Assembly (NCBI GenBank): GCA_948468495.1
Contig: CAOKJI010000167.1
Location: forward strand, 1 to 5,399
Reading direction: 5' to 3'
DNA from: an uncultured Dorea sp.
GTDB lineage: Bacteria > Bacillota_A > Clostridia > Lachnospirales > Lachnospiraceae
DNA length: 5,399 bases
Shown: positions 1 through 5,399 of the stretch, piece by piece
How positions within the stretch are numbered: the stretch's first letter is position 1
Layout of the letters: each line of letters begins with the position of its first letter
Program-made: the position numbers and the translations under genes
The notes under the pieces: generated by a model
What the model was told of the DNA's origin: nothing
Seen by the model: only the letters and a program-made list of their open reading frames with translations
Databases searched by the model: none

Positions 1-14
1 CCCAATTTATCTCG

Positions 15-53
15 TACTAATAAGTAATACTTTTTAGTAATATTATTAATATT
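15..53. promoter_or_regulatory. Two adjacent odd-length palindromes upstream of the lacI-type gene (candidate operators)
   Basis: Two near-perfect palindromes, each with a single-base centre, sit side by side just upstream of the putative -35 box. The first spans 15-39: arms TACTAATAAGTA (15-26) and TACTTTTTAGTA (28-39) match in 11 of 12 positions around A27. The second spans 39-53: arms AATATTA (39-45) and TAATATT (47-53) match perfectly around T46. Their centres are 19 bp apart, near two helical turns. The position suggests binding sites for the adjacent LacI-type regulator or another dimeric factor, but the DNA is so AT-rich that chance symmetry is possible. Neither arm looks like a canonical LacI-family operator with a CG centre. 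Confidence 0.35.
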
Positions 54-66
54 TTTCATCGTATAC

Positions 67-95
67 TTGTAACCAAACTACATCCATGTTATAGT
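67..95 (+). promoter_or_regulatory. Predicted sigma-A promoter of the lacI-type gene
   Basis: A -35 box TTGTAA (67-72) and a -10 box TATAGT (90-95) are separated by exactly 17 bp, close to the housekeeping consensus. A second TATAGT overlaps at 95-100 but would need a 22-bp spacer. Transcription would start near 102, leaving a leader of about 30 nt before the ATG at 132, with the ribosome-binding site AAGGAG at 115-120. The spacer contains a weak TGTA-N7-TACA dyad (68-82) that could also be a regulator contact. The assignment rests on motif and spacing alone. Confidence 0.6.
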
Positions 96-131
96 ATAGT
101 AAAATATTAGCAACAAGGAGCGCCTTTTATC

Positions 132-1199
132 ATGAATAAAAAGAAAGTCACCATGACGGATATCGCCGCCCGGACAGGATTGTCCCAATCAACCATTTCC
201 ATGATACTAAATAAAAAAAACTCAGCGCGTTTTTCTGAGCAGACAATCCAGACCGTCTATGAAGCCTGCAGAGAACTGGGTTACGAACACCCTAATTTTT
301 CTTCCAACGATTCAAAATTTATAATGATTATGAGCGAGAATCTTACTATCCCCTATTATTCGCAAACGGCCCAGCAAATAGACTATATCGCAAATATGAA
401 TGGATACCGCACAATCATATGCAACACGAACCGCAATAAAGACTTAGAGCTTTCCTATCTGCAATTCGCTCTGCAGAAACATGTCTCTGGTATTATTTAC
501 TTAACTTACCCAAACCATCCGGAAAAGGTAAATGAAGTATCGAAAAAAATTCCCATTGTCGCAATATGCGACGAGGCAGAAAACCTCTCTATTGACATCA
601 TAGAGATAGATAATATGCAGTCGTCCGCTTTACTCATTGATCATCTGGTCGGACTTGGCCATAAAAGAATCATGCTGTTTACCGCCTCTCCCGACACAAA
701 TCTTGGACGGCATACCCGCGTAAAGGGATTAAAATACCAAATGTCACAATACGGACTGGAGGATTCCCTTTTCATCCGCTCTAAAAACGTTAACTGGAAA
801 AGCGAATTATCCGGCGAAGTGAACGACTATACCATCGGATATGAATTTATGCAGGATTCAGACGTATTTCGTATGGGCGCAACCGCCTTTATAGGCATGA
901 CGGACGTCATGGCAAGAGGCATTGCCGACGCCCTGTTAGAACAGGGATACCAAATCCCTGAAGACTATTCTGTATGCGGATACGACAACCTGATATATTC
1001 AAAGCTTTTGCCGCTCTCCCTCACTACAGTTGAACTCTTCATTGACCAGAGAGCCAAATCTGCCTTTGACTTATTACTGCGCAATATCGATATACTAAAT
1101 GATAAACCAGACGCCCTGTTCCAGAATGCTCGTATCAAGATTGAGCATCCCTCCGTCCTGATTGTGCGCAATTCCACAGGTCCGGCTAAAGAAAAATAG
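132..1199 (+). CDS. LacI-family transcriptional regulator
   Basis: Cytoplasmic DNA-binding repressor/activator of the LacI/GalR family, 355 aa, close to the usual 330-350. The N-terminal helix-turn-helix is clear at residues about 6-27 (VTMTDIAARTGLSQSTIS), followed by the third helix ending in LGY near residue 50. The periplasmic-binding-protein-like effector domain follows, from about residue 62. Typical marks are R196 in the segment after the second core, the MTDVMARG segment with D258, and the PEDYSVCGYDN and LSLTTV blocks near the C-terminus. The usual hinge-helix motif (PNxxARxL) between HTH and core is missing and the linker is about five residues short. The ATG at 132 is supported by AAGGAG at 115-120. 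The gene lies 108 nt upstream of a co-directional amidohydrolase and probably controls that gene and the convergent PTS-aldolase genes. That role, and the sugar effector, are inferred from context only. Confidence 0.93.
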   Translation: MNKKKVTMTDIAARTGLSQSTISMILNKKNSARFSEQTIQTVYEACRELGYEHPNFSSNDSKFIMIMSENLTIPYYSQTAQQIDYIANMNGYRTIICNTNRNKDLELSYLQFALQKHVSGIIYLTYPNHPEKVNEVSKKIPIVAICDEAENLSIDIIEIDNMQSSALLIDHLVGLGHKRIMLFTASPDTNLGRHTRVKGLKYQMSQYGLEDSLFIRSKNVNWKSELSGEVNDYTIGYEFMQDSDVFRMGATAFIGMTDVMARGIADALLEQGYQIPEDYSVCGYDNLIYSKLLPLSLTTVELFIDQRAKSAFDLLLRNIDILNDKPDALFQNARIKIEHPSVLIVRNSTGPAKEK

Positions 1200-1307
1200 C
1201 TCCCTGTGGATTTGATTCCATCGCTGCACAATACCCGGTTTTATACAGAGTGAACCGTATATCTGTTCAGACCGCTTAGAAAACAAAAGTAAAAAAGGAG
1301 TTCACCA

Positions 1308-2288
1308 ATGATTGACGCTCATATTCACTATTCCCATTCTATGGGAGAAGAACGCTTAAAAGAAATAATAAAAGAAATGGAATTAGAAGCAATCGCCCTT
1401 CTCTGCATCCCCAAGGGCGGCGCTGACCCTGTCGAGAAGGACGCTTTCGCATTCCGCGATTCCTGCGATATCCCTGTATACATTTTCGGGGGATTAAGCC
1501 GCGGCATTTACCGTCAGGAAATGTCTGTATCCTCTTTTGCCGCAGACGCCGACGCAGAACTTTCCAGACTTCTTGAACTGGGCTGTACGGGAATCAAGAT
1601 GCTGGAAGGAAAACCGGACGTCCGCAAGGCCTTCCCTGTTCCCGACTTTGATTCCGAATATTTTGATTCCTTCTTTGAACGACTGGAACGGGAACAAATC
1701 CCTTTGGTTTTTCATGTGAATGACCCGGAAGAATTTTGGGACAGTGAAACGGTTGCAGACTATGTAAAAAAAGCCGGCTGGTTCTATGACAGCACATTCA
1801 TAAACAACGAAGAACAATACGCTCAGATTTTGAGACTTTTAGCACGCCATCCCCATTTAAAAGTATTGTTCCCTCACTTTTTCTTCTTATCGAACCGCTT
1901 AGAACGATTGGCAGAAATCCTGGATTCCTATCCAAACGTACGGATTGACTTAACGCCTGGCATTGAGCTGTACTATAATCTCTCCGCGCAAGGGCAGACT
2001 GCAAAGCAATTCATCCATCGCTATCAGAATCGAATCATTTACGGAACCGACATAGGAGCCCGGGCGCTGATTCGTACCGAGAACGTATTACTCTCGTTAG
2101 AGGAATGCCGCTCCAGAGTCCGGCTGATTCGGGGATTTCTTGAGACAGAAGGAGACTATCTCCTTACCGAAGACGGGCATTACGTCGTAGAACGAAAGCC
2201 CACAGTCATGCATGGACTGGGGCTTTCCGATGATGTGTTAAATAAAATATACCGGCAGAATTTTTTAGACTTTATCAATAACTCTTAA
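1308..2288 (+). CDS. Amidohydrolase-family metal-dependent hydrolase (ACMSD/amidohydrolase_2 type)
   Basis: A 326-aa TIM-barrel hydrolase of the amidohydrolase superfamily, predicted cytoplasmic. The metal-site residues appear in family order: H5-x-H7 on the first strand (DAHIH), H136 in LVFHVND, H190 in LFPHFFF, and D248 in IIYGTDIGA. This H-x-H, H, H, D set matches the amidohydrolase_2 group, which includes ACMSD-type decarboxylases and sugar- or pyrone-lactonases. The C-terminal block GLSDDVLNKIYRQNFLDFI is the usual family ending. A charged insertion at about residues 280-304 precedes it. AAGGAG at 1295-1300, 7 nt before the ATG, fixes the start. The gene follows the LacI-type gene by 108 nt with no convincing terminator between, so the two may be co-transcribed. 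Its position opposite a galactitol-type PTS and sugar-phosphate aldolase hints at hydrolysis of a sugar-acid lactone or similar intermediate. The true substrate is unknown, and decarboxylase activity cannot be excluded. Confidence 0.88.
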   Translation: MIDAHIHYSHSMGEERLKEIIKEMELEAIALLCIPKGGADPVEKDAFAFRDSCDIPVYIFGGLSRGIYRQEMSVSSFAADADAELSRLLELGCTGIKMLEGKPDVRKAFPVPDFDSEYFDSFFERLEREQIPLVFHVNDPEEFWDSETVADYVKKAGWFYDSTFINNEEQYAQILRLLARHPHLKVLFPHFFFLSNRLERLAEILDSYPNVRIDLTPGIELYYNLSAQGQTAKQFIHRYQNRIIYGTDIGARALIRTENVLLSLEECRSRVRLIRGFLETEGDYLLTEDGHYVVERKPTVMHGLGLSDDVLNKIYRQNFLDFINNS

Positions 2289-2326
2289 TTGAAAATCTTC
2301 ATTCATTACCGTTCATTTGGCAAACA

Positions 2327-2382
2327 GCGGATTGAATCAGGAGCATTTCCCTAAGCAGACGATATCTCCTGATTCAATCCGC
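2327..2382. repeat. Perfect 17-bp inverted repeat between convergent genes, possible bidirectional transcription end
   Basis: GCGGATTGAATCAGGAG (2327-2343) is repeated in exact reverse complement at 2366-2382, separated by a 22-nt loop. It fills most of the 104-bp gap between the stop of the amidohydrolase (2288) and the stop of the convergent aldolase (2393), starting 10 bases beyond the aldolase stop. The location fits a shared bidirectional terminator. However, neither strand has a U-tract after the stem and the loop is unusually long for an intrinsic terminator, so an RNase III-type processing hairpin, Rho-blocked 3' end, or a repeat-element remnant are alternatives. Confidence 0.5.
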
Positions 2383-2392
2383 GTCCTCCAGA

Positions 2393-3061
2393 TTAACGCA
2401 GTTCCTTCGGAAGCGCCGGAGTCCCCTGTCCGTAATGCCGGAAGACCTCCACTGCCCGCTCCACCTGCTTATCATTCAGCTCTGGCACCTCTTTATCCAT
2501 ACTGTACGCAATCGAATAGGTCCTTGCCGCCTCTTCCAAATACACGCACGCGCAAAGGGCCTGTTTCAGACTGTCCCCTACGCTTACCACGCCATGGTGC
2601 TTGAGGATTACAGCTAACCGGTCTCCAATGTTCTCCACCACCTCAATTCCCATCTGCTCGCTGGCAGCCGATGAGTAAGGACATACTTTTACGCTGCCTC
2701 TCGTTGCATTGGCCAGGGTGGTCAGATTACAGGGAATCTCATCGGTAATCAGCCCGACTCCCGTCGCATAAGGCTGATGGGTGTGAATCACCGCATTCAC
2801 CTTTGGCATATGCTTTAAGATGTAGAGAAGCGCCACCGTATCCACAGACGGCTTCCGCTCACCCTCCACAATATTGCCCTCTATATCCATTACCAGAACA
2901 TCCTCCGGTACCATATCTTCATAAATCATGCCTGACGGCGTTACCAGAATCTCCCCCGAAGGCATGCGAAGCGTAACATTTCCTCCGGACAATGCAATCA
3001 GACCGTAACGGTCCATCTTCTTACCCGCTTCAATCATCTCTTTCTTTTCCTGTTCAAACAT
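2393..3061 (-). CDS. Class II aldolase/adducin-family protein (FucA- or AraD-like sugar-phosphate aldolase/epimerase)
   Basis: A 222-aa cytoplasmic zinc enzyme, close in length to L-fuculose-1-phosphate aldolase (about 215 aa). Visible motifs: the phosphate-binding loop SGGNVT (25-30) and TPSG (41-44), the active-site segment KPSVDT (70-75), the zinc ligands H93-x-H95 in VIHTHQPYAT, and the third zinc His in LKHHG (155-157). The C-terminal part (VPELNDKQVERAVEVFRHYG) resembles the FucA ending. The residue at the FucA catalytic Glu73 position is Asp74, as in the PSSDT motif of L-ribulose-5-phosphate 4-epimerases. N118 appears to lie where the AraD acid/base Asp120 would be. The reaction is therefore either retro-aldol cleavage to dihydroxyacetone phosphate plus an aldehyde, or epimerisation; substrate unknown. 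AAGGAG at 3073-3078 supports the start. It is the last gene of the minus-strand operon, 37 nt after the membrane-protein gene. Confidence 0.88.
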   Translation of the reverse strand: MFEQEKKEMIEAGKKMDRYGLIALSGGNVTLRMPSGEILVTPSGMIYEDMVPEDVLVMDIEGNIVEGERKPSVDTVALLYILKHMPKVNAVIHTHQPYATGVGLITDEIPCNLTTLANATRGSVKVCPYSSAASEQMGIEVVENIGDRLAVILKHHGVVSVGDSLKQALCACVYLEEAARTYSIAYSMDKEVPELNDKQVERAVEVFRHYGQGTPALPKELR

Positions 3062-3098
3062 AGTCTTTACTTCTCCTTCTTATTCAGACACGCTCTAG

Positions 3099-3668
3099 CT
3101 ATCTCTTTTTCACTGCATGTTTCTGAATCTGTCTCGCAAGCTGCTTCTGCGCTCTCGCCTGCTGCTTCCGGGCAACTTTTTGCTTCTTTAATTTCTTCGA
3201 CTCAATGCTTCCCTGAATGGCCTTTGCCTTCAGTCCCTGGGGATCTATCTCAACCTCTTTGTCAAATAAGAACCGAAACAGCTTTTCCCCTTCACTGTAA
3301 TAATAACAGTTCACCCAATAACGGCCCCGGAAGATTCCGGCCTCATTAATCCGCACAAACATCTTTGTGCCGGATGCAAGAGGCTTGCATCGGAATTTGC
3401 GTATCTCTGCCCAGTCATAATGATGCGATTTCCGGTAAGCAGAAAACGTAATCCCTTTCTCATCAATTTCCACCTTAGACGGATTGGCAATGGAAACAAA
3501 GGTCTCCCACACAAAATATCCTGACACTACCACTGCTCCTACCCAGAGAAGGGGATTCTCCCCTGTCGCCAGCTGAAAAACGGAGTAAAAAAAGATAAAA
3601 GTACAAAAAACAGCCGTTACTGTTATTTTTCTAAAATACACGTTGGAATCATATTCATACGTATGCAA
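3099..3668 (-). CDS. Uncharacterised membrane protein with two TM segments, bacterial PH-like domain and basic C-terminal tail
   Basis: No named family is recognised. With the TTG start at 3668 the protein has 189 residues. Two hydrophobic segments (about 15-35 and 40-61) are joined by a short loop TGENP, forming a membrane hairpin. Residues about 64-130 look like a bacterial PH domain: VEIDEKGITFSAYRK, then the characteristic DWAEIRKF with W86, E88 and I89. The last 44 residues are rich in Lys, Arg and Gln with recurring AR/KQ units, probably helical and able to touch anionic lipid or RNA. TTG is preferred because AAAGGAG (3676-3682) lies 7 nt upstream. An in-frame GTG at 3701 would add 11 residues but has only a weak AGGGA site. 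The gene lies between a PTS permease and an aldolase, 37 nt before the latter, so it is probably co-transcribed. Its function is unknown; a modulator of the transporter is one guess. Confidence 0.75.
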   Translation of the reverse strand: MHTYEYDSNVYFRKITVTAVFCTFIFFYSVFQLATGENPLLWVGAVVVSGYFVWETFVSIANPSKVEIDEKGITFSAYRKSHHYDWAEIRKFRCKPLASGTKMFVRINEAGIFRGRYWVNCYYYSEGEKLFRFLFDKEVEIDPQGLKAKAIQGSIESKKLKKQKVARKQQARAQKQLARQIQKHAVKKR

Positions 3669-3675
3669 ACCTGCT

Positions 3676-3682
3676 CTCCTTT
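3676..3682 (-). promoter_or_regulatory. Ribosome-binding site deciding the TTG start of the PH-like membrane protein
   Basis: On the minus strand AAAGGAG is followed by a 7-nt spacer and then TTG at 3668-3666. This is the best initiation signal in the area and argues against the upstream GTG at 3701, which has only AGGGA before it. The shortened N-terminus (MHTYEYDSN) removes a Gly/Arg-rich stretch encoded across the ribosome-binding site itself. Confidence 0.6.
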
Positions 3683-3709
3683 CGCCAATGCCTTTCCCCA
3701 CAGGGATTC

Positions 3710-3738
3710 CCTATAGTCTGGCAGGCACCCTTTTTGAA
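3710..3738 (-). promoter_or_regulatory. Weak candidate internal promoter before the PH-like membrane protein
   Basis: On the minus strand TATAGG (3715-3710) lies 17 bp downstream of TTCAAA (3738-3733), each matching the sigma-A consensus in 4 of 6 positions. It would start a transcript of roughly 35 nt leader before the preferred TTG start. The -35 box falls inside the loop side of the long hairpin at 3721-3752, and the -10 box overlaps an 11-bp dyad AGGGATTCCCT (3702-3712). The two half-consensus boxes could easily arise by chance. Confidence 0.2.
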
Positions 3739-3752
3739 AAAAGGATGCCTGC
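3721..3752 (-). terminator. Long hairpin after the PTS IIC gene (possible terminator or processing stem)
   Basis: Arms 3721-3735 and 3738-3752 pair almost completely: GCAGGCA with TGCCTGC, then CC with GG and a T run with an A run around a tiny loop. The single mismatch (C3728 against A3745) becomes a G-U pair in RNA made from the minus strand, so the stem is continuous only in that transcript. It begins 25 bases after the IIC stop codon. No U-tract follows the stem on the minus strand; six Us precede it instead. Efficient intrinsic termination is therefore doubtful. A 3'-stabilising or processing hairpin that sets the ratio of permease to downstream genes is equally plausible. Confidence 0.45.
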
Positions 3753-3777
3753 AAAAAATGTCAATGACACAATACTG

Positions 3778-5139
3778 TTAGCCGGCTGCATGCATCTCGG
3801 CAGCTTCCTTCAGAATCTTCTTTCTATTTACCAGCGCAAGGCCGACCGCAATCACGCCGACAACCGCAATTCCCACGAACGGATTAATCCAGTTCAGTCT
3901 GGTAATTGCCCAGGTCAGCGGGTTCGCACCGTCGCAGATACTTGAAATCGCTGTTGCAGAGCCCATGTCAAATCCAGCCTTCTGCGCGGCAGGAGTAATC
4001 CACTGGGACAAATCAGTTGCAATATAGAGACCTGCCGTCAGTACAACGATACCGATAATCAGAGCCCGGAAACCATTTCCCTTAACCACTGGGGTAATCA
4101 ACACGAACATCCATGGGATAACCGCCAAATCGGCAAACGGCATTACCTGGTTACCAGGAAGCAGCACTGCTAAGAATACGGTAATCGGAACCAGAACCAG
4201 CGCTACAGAAAGGGTCATCGGGTGTCCAACGCCTACTGCCGAGTCAAGACCGATGTAAATCTTACCGCGGTTAGAGAACTTCTTCTCAATAAACTCTGAA
4301 GCTGCGTCGGATACCGGAAGCAAACCTTCCATCAGAAGGGCCTCCATCTTCGGAATCAGCACCAGAACTGCGCCAAGATTTACGCCAAGCTGCAGAATCG
4401 CCGGAATATCATAGCCTGCTACCGCGCCGATGATAATACCAAGGACCGTACCAACCAGAATCGGCTCGCCGAATACACCGAATTTCTTCTGCATCTTCTC
4501 AATATCAAAGTTAATCTTATTCACGCCCGGAATCTTATCCAGAATCCAGTTAAACAGCATGGCAATCGGAGCATAAGCCGTTGTAAAACCATGGGGAAGA
4601 GATACGCCTGGAAGTCCCAGCGTCTCCTCAACGCCGCCTGCGGTCCAGTCGCCAAGCACCATAATAATAACCATGTTCAGAACCGCGGCAATCACGCCGT
4701 ATACCTGATTACCGGTTACAACCGCTACCAGAGCGCCGGTAAATGCAAAATGCCAGTAATCCCAGATATCCACGTCTACAGTCTGGGTCGTATTCGTCAG
4801 AAGCATGACAATATTCACCGCCAGACAAACCGGGATAATAATCGTACCAACCGTTGAGGCAAATGCAATCTGAGCCGCAGCCGGCCAGCCTACGTCAATC
4901 ACGGACAGGCTTAAGCCGAAACGCTCCGCCATCTGTGTTACAGCCGGCGCAAGGTTATCGCCCATCAATCCAGTTACAAGCCCCAAACCAATAAAACCAA
5001 TACCTACCGTCAAGCCTGCACGAAGAGACTTGCCGAATCCAGCGCCTAAGATCACTCCCATGATACAGATAATAATCGGCATCATTACATTAGCACCCAG
5101 GTCACTTATGTACTGGAAAAAACCTAAGAAATAATTCAT
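3778..5139 (-). CDS. gatC: PTS galactitol-family transporter subunit IIC
   Basis: A 453-aa polytopic permease of the PTS Gat family (EIIC-GAT), nearly the same length as E. coli GatC (about 450). Many family blocks are visible: DLGANVMMPI near the start, IDVGWP (81-86), VDVDIWDYWHFAFTGAL (121-137), GDW (163-165), LPHG (181-184), KIPGVNKINFD (202-212), KKFGVFGEP (218-226), GLDSAVGVGHP with H306, LPGNQVMPFADLA (327-339) and CDGANPLTW (402-410). Hydrophobic segments run throughout, roughly ten. It forms the membrane channel that imports a polyol or sugar, which IIB phosphorylates. AAGGAG at 5149-5154 sits 9 nt before the ATG. The gene follows the IIB gene by 67 nt. The family also includes pentitol and other polyol transporters, so the symbol marks family rather than proven galactitol specificity. 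Confidence 0.95.
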   Translation of the reverse strand: MNYFLGFFQYISDLGANVMMPIIICIMGVILGAGFGKSLRAGLTVGIGFIGLGLVTGLMGDNLAPAVTQMAERFGLSLSVIDVGWPAAAQIAFASTVGTIIIPVCLAVNIVMLLTNTTQTVDVDIWDYWHFAFTGALVAVVTGNQVYGVIAAVLNMVIIMVLGDWTAGGVEETLGLPGVSLPHGFTTAYAPIAMLFNWILDKIPGVNKINFDIEKMQKKFGVFGEPILVGTVLGIIIGAVAGYDIPAILQLGVNLGAVLVLIPKMEALLMEGLLPVSDAASEFIEKKFSNRGKIYIGLDSAVGVGHPMTLSVALVLVPITVFLAVLLPGNQVMPFADLAVIPWMFVLITPVVKGNGFRALIIGIVVLTAGLYIATDLSQWITPAAQKAGFDMGSATAISSICDGANPLTWAITRLNWINPFVGIAVVGVIAVGLALVNRKKILKEAAEMHAAG

Positions 5140-5206
5140 TACTTTATTCTCCTTCCTTATTCAGTCGCGTAAATCCACCATTGTTTCATCATGAGTCAGC
5201 CAGCCG

Positions 5207-5399
5207 CTATTTCTGCAGAATCTCAACAATCTGATCTACAATCGGCTCGGTACCTCTTCCTAACAGGAACGCCGTACCGATTACCAGCGGGCAGTGGCAC
5301 TCGCCGCCCAATACAGTGGTAGAAATCACCATATCATACTGTTTGGACTTCTCGGCAACCTCCGAAGCCTTCCCCTGAGTAATCTGGACCTGACCCTTA
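5207..5399 (-). CDS. gatB: PTS galactitol-family subunit IIB, C-terminal part (truncated by window edge)
   Basis: Reading the minus strand from the window edge to TAG at 5209-5207 gives 63 residues of an open frame, about two thirds of a typical 95-aa GatB. The segment DMVISTT followed by CPLVIGTAFLLGRG and the ending VDQIVEILQK match the C-terminal half of GatB-type proteins (for example the PLVHGMPFVSG and IIQIL segments). IIB is a soluble protein that takes phosphate from IIA on an N-terminal Cys and passes it to the sugar carried by IIC. That Cys lies beyond 5399 and is not seen. Two extra cysteines occur in GECHCP. The gene is immediately upstream of the IIC gene in the same orientation, the normal Gat order. 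Confidence 0.85.
   Translation of the reverse strand, partial: KGQVQITQGKASEVAEKSKQYDMVISTTVLGGECHCPLVIGTAFLLGRGTEPIVDQIVEILQK

Noticed and set aside
1231..1260. Possible hairpin between the lacI-type gene and the amidohydrolase (ATAC/GTAT and GGTT/AACC arms)
   Set aside because: The stem is short, has a two-base bulge and a 12-nt loop, and is not followed by a T-run, so it does not support a terminator or a riboswitch.
1494..1817. Minus-strand open frame of 107 codons inside the amidohydrolase gene
   Set aside because: It lies antisense to a gene with a complete metal-binding motif set, and has no initiation signal or family resemblance.
2317..2604. Plus-strand open frame of 95 codons opposite the aldolase 3' end
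   Set aside because: It overlaps the well-supported aldolase on the other strand and runs through the inverted repeat. Its product is Pro-rich low-complexity sequence with no motif and no good ribosome-binding site.
3736..3764. Perfect TTGACA (-35-like) on the minus strand at 3764-3759
   Set aside because: At 17-18 bp spacing the -10 position reads TTTTTC or TTTTCA, so no acceptable -10 box accompanies it.
4591..4857. Plus-strand open frame of 88 codons inside the IIC gene
   Set aside because: It lies antisense within a conserved permease, and its sequence has no recognisable domain; it is a by-product of the IIC codons.

Overview
The window looks like chromosomal DNA of a low- to mid-GC Gram-positive anaerobe, most likely a gut Clostridia/Lachnospiraceae-type Firmicute. 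This is inferred from strong AAGGAG ribosome-binding sites 7-11 nt before nearly every gene, the family make-up (LacI regulator, galactitol-family PTS, class II aldolase) and very AT-rich promoter DNA. No RNA genes, insertion sequences, integrases or CRISPR repeats were seen.

Layout. Two convergent gene groups meet near position 2340. On the plus strand, an AT-rich promoter region (1-131) with two odd-length palindromes leads into a LacI-family regulator (132-1199) and then an ACMSD-like metal-dependent amidohydrolase (1308-2288). On the minus strand, reading right to left, come the C-terminal end of a PTS galactitol-family IIB subunit (5207-5399, cut by the window edge), a complete galactitol-family IIC permease (3778-5139), a small unrecognised membrane protein with a bacterial-PH-like domain and a basic tail (3099-3668), and a class II (FucA/AraD-like) sugar-phosphate aldolase (2393-3061). 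A perfect 17-bp inverted repeat lies between the two convergent 3' ends. A second long hairpin separates the IIC gene from the membrane-protein gene.

How the genes may work together (inference). The PTS would import and phosphorylate a sugar, sugar alcohol or related polyol. The class II aldolase (or 4-epimerase) would process a phosphorylated keto-sugar made from it. The amidohydrolase could open a lactone or hydrolyse another intermediate, and the LacI protein would sense a pathway metabolite. The usual polyol-phosphate dehydrogenase and IIA subunit are not in view and may lie beyond 5399. The substrate cannot be read from the sequence. Most of this is recognisable carbohydrate catabolism. 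The less ordinary points are the unexplained PH-like membrane protein inside the operon, the combination of ACMSD-like hydrolase with Gat-type PTS and class II aldolase, the LacI protein with a shortened hinge, and the two unusual inverted repeats.
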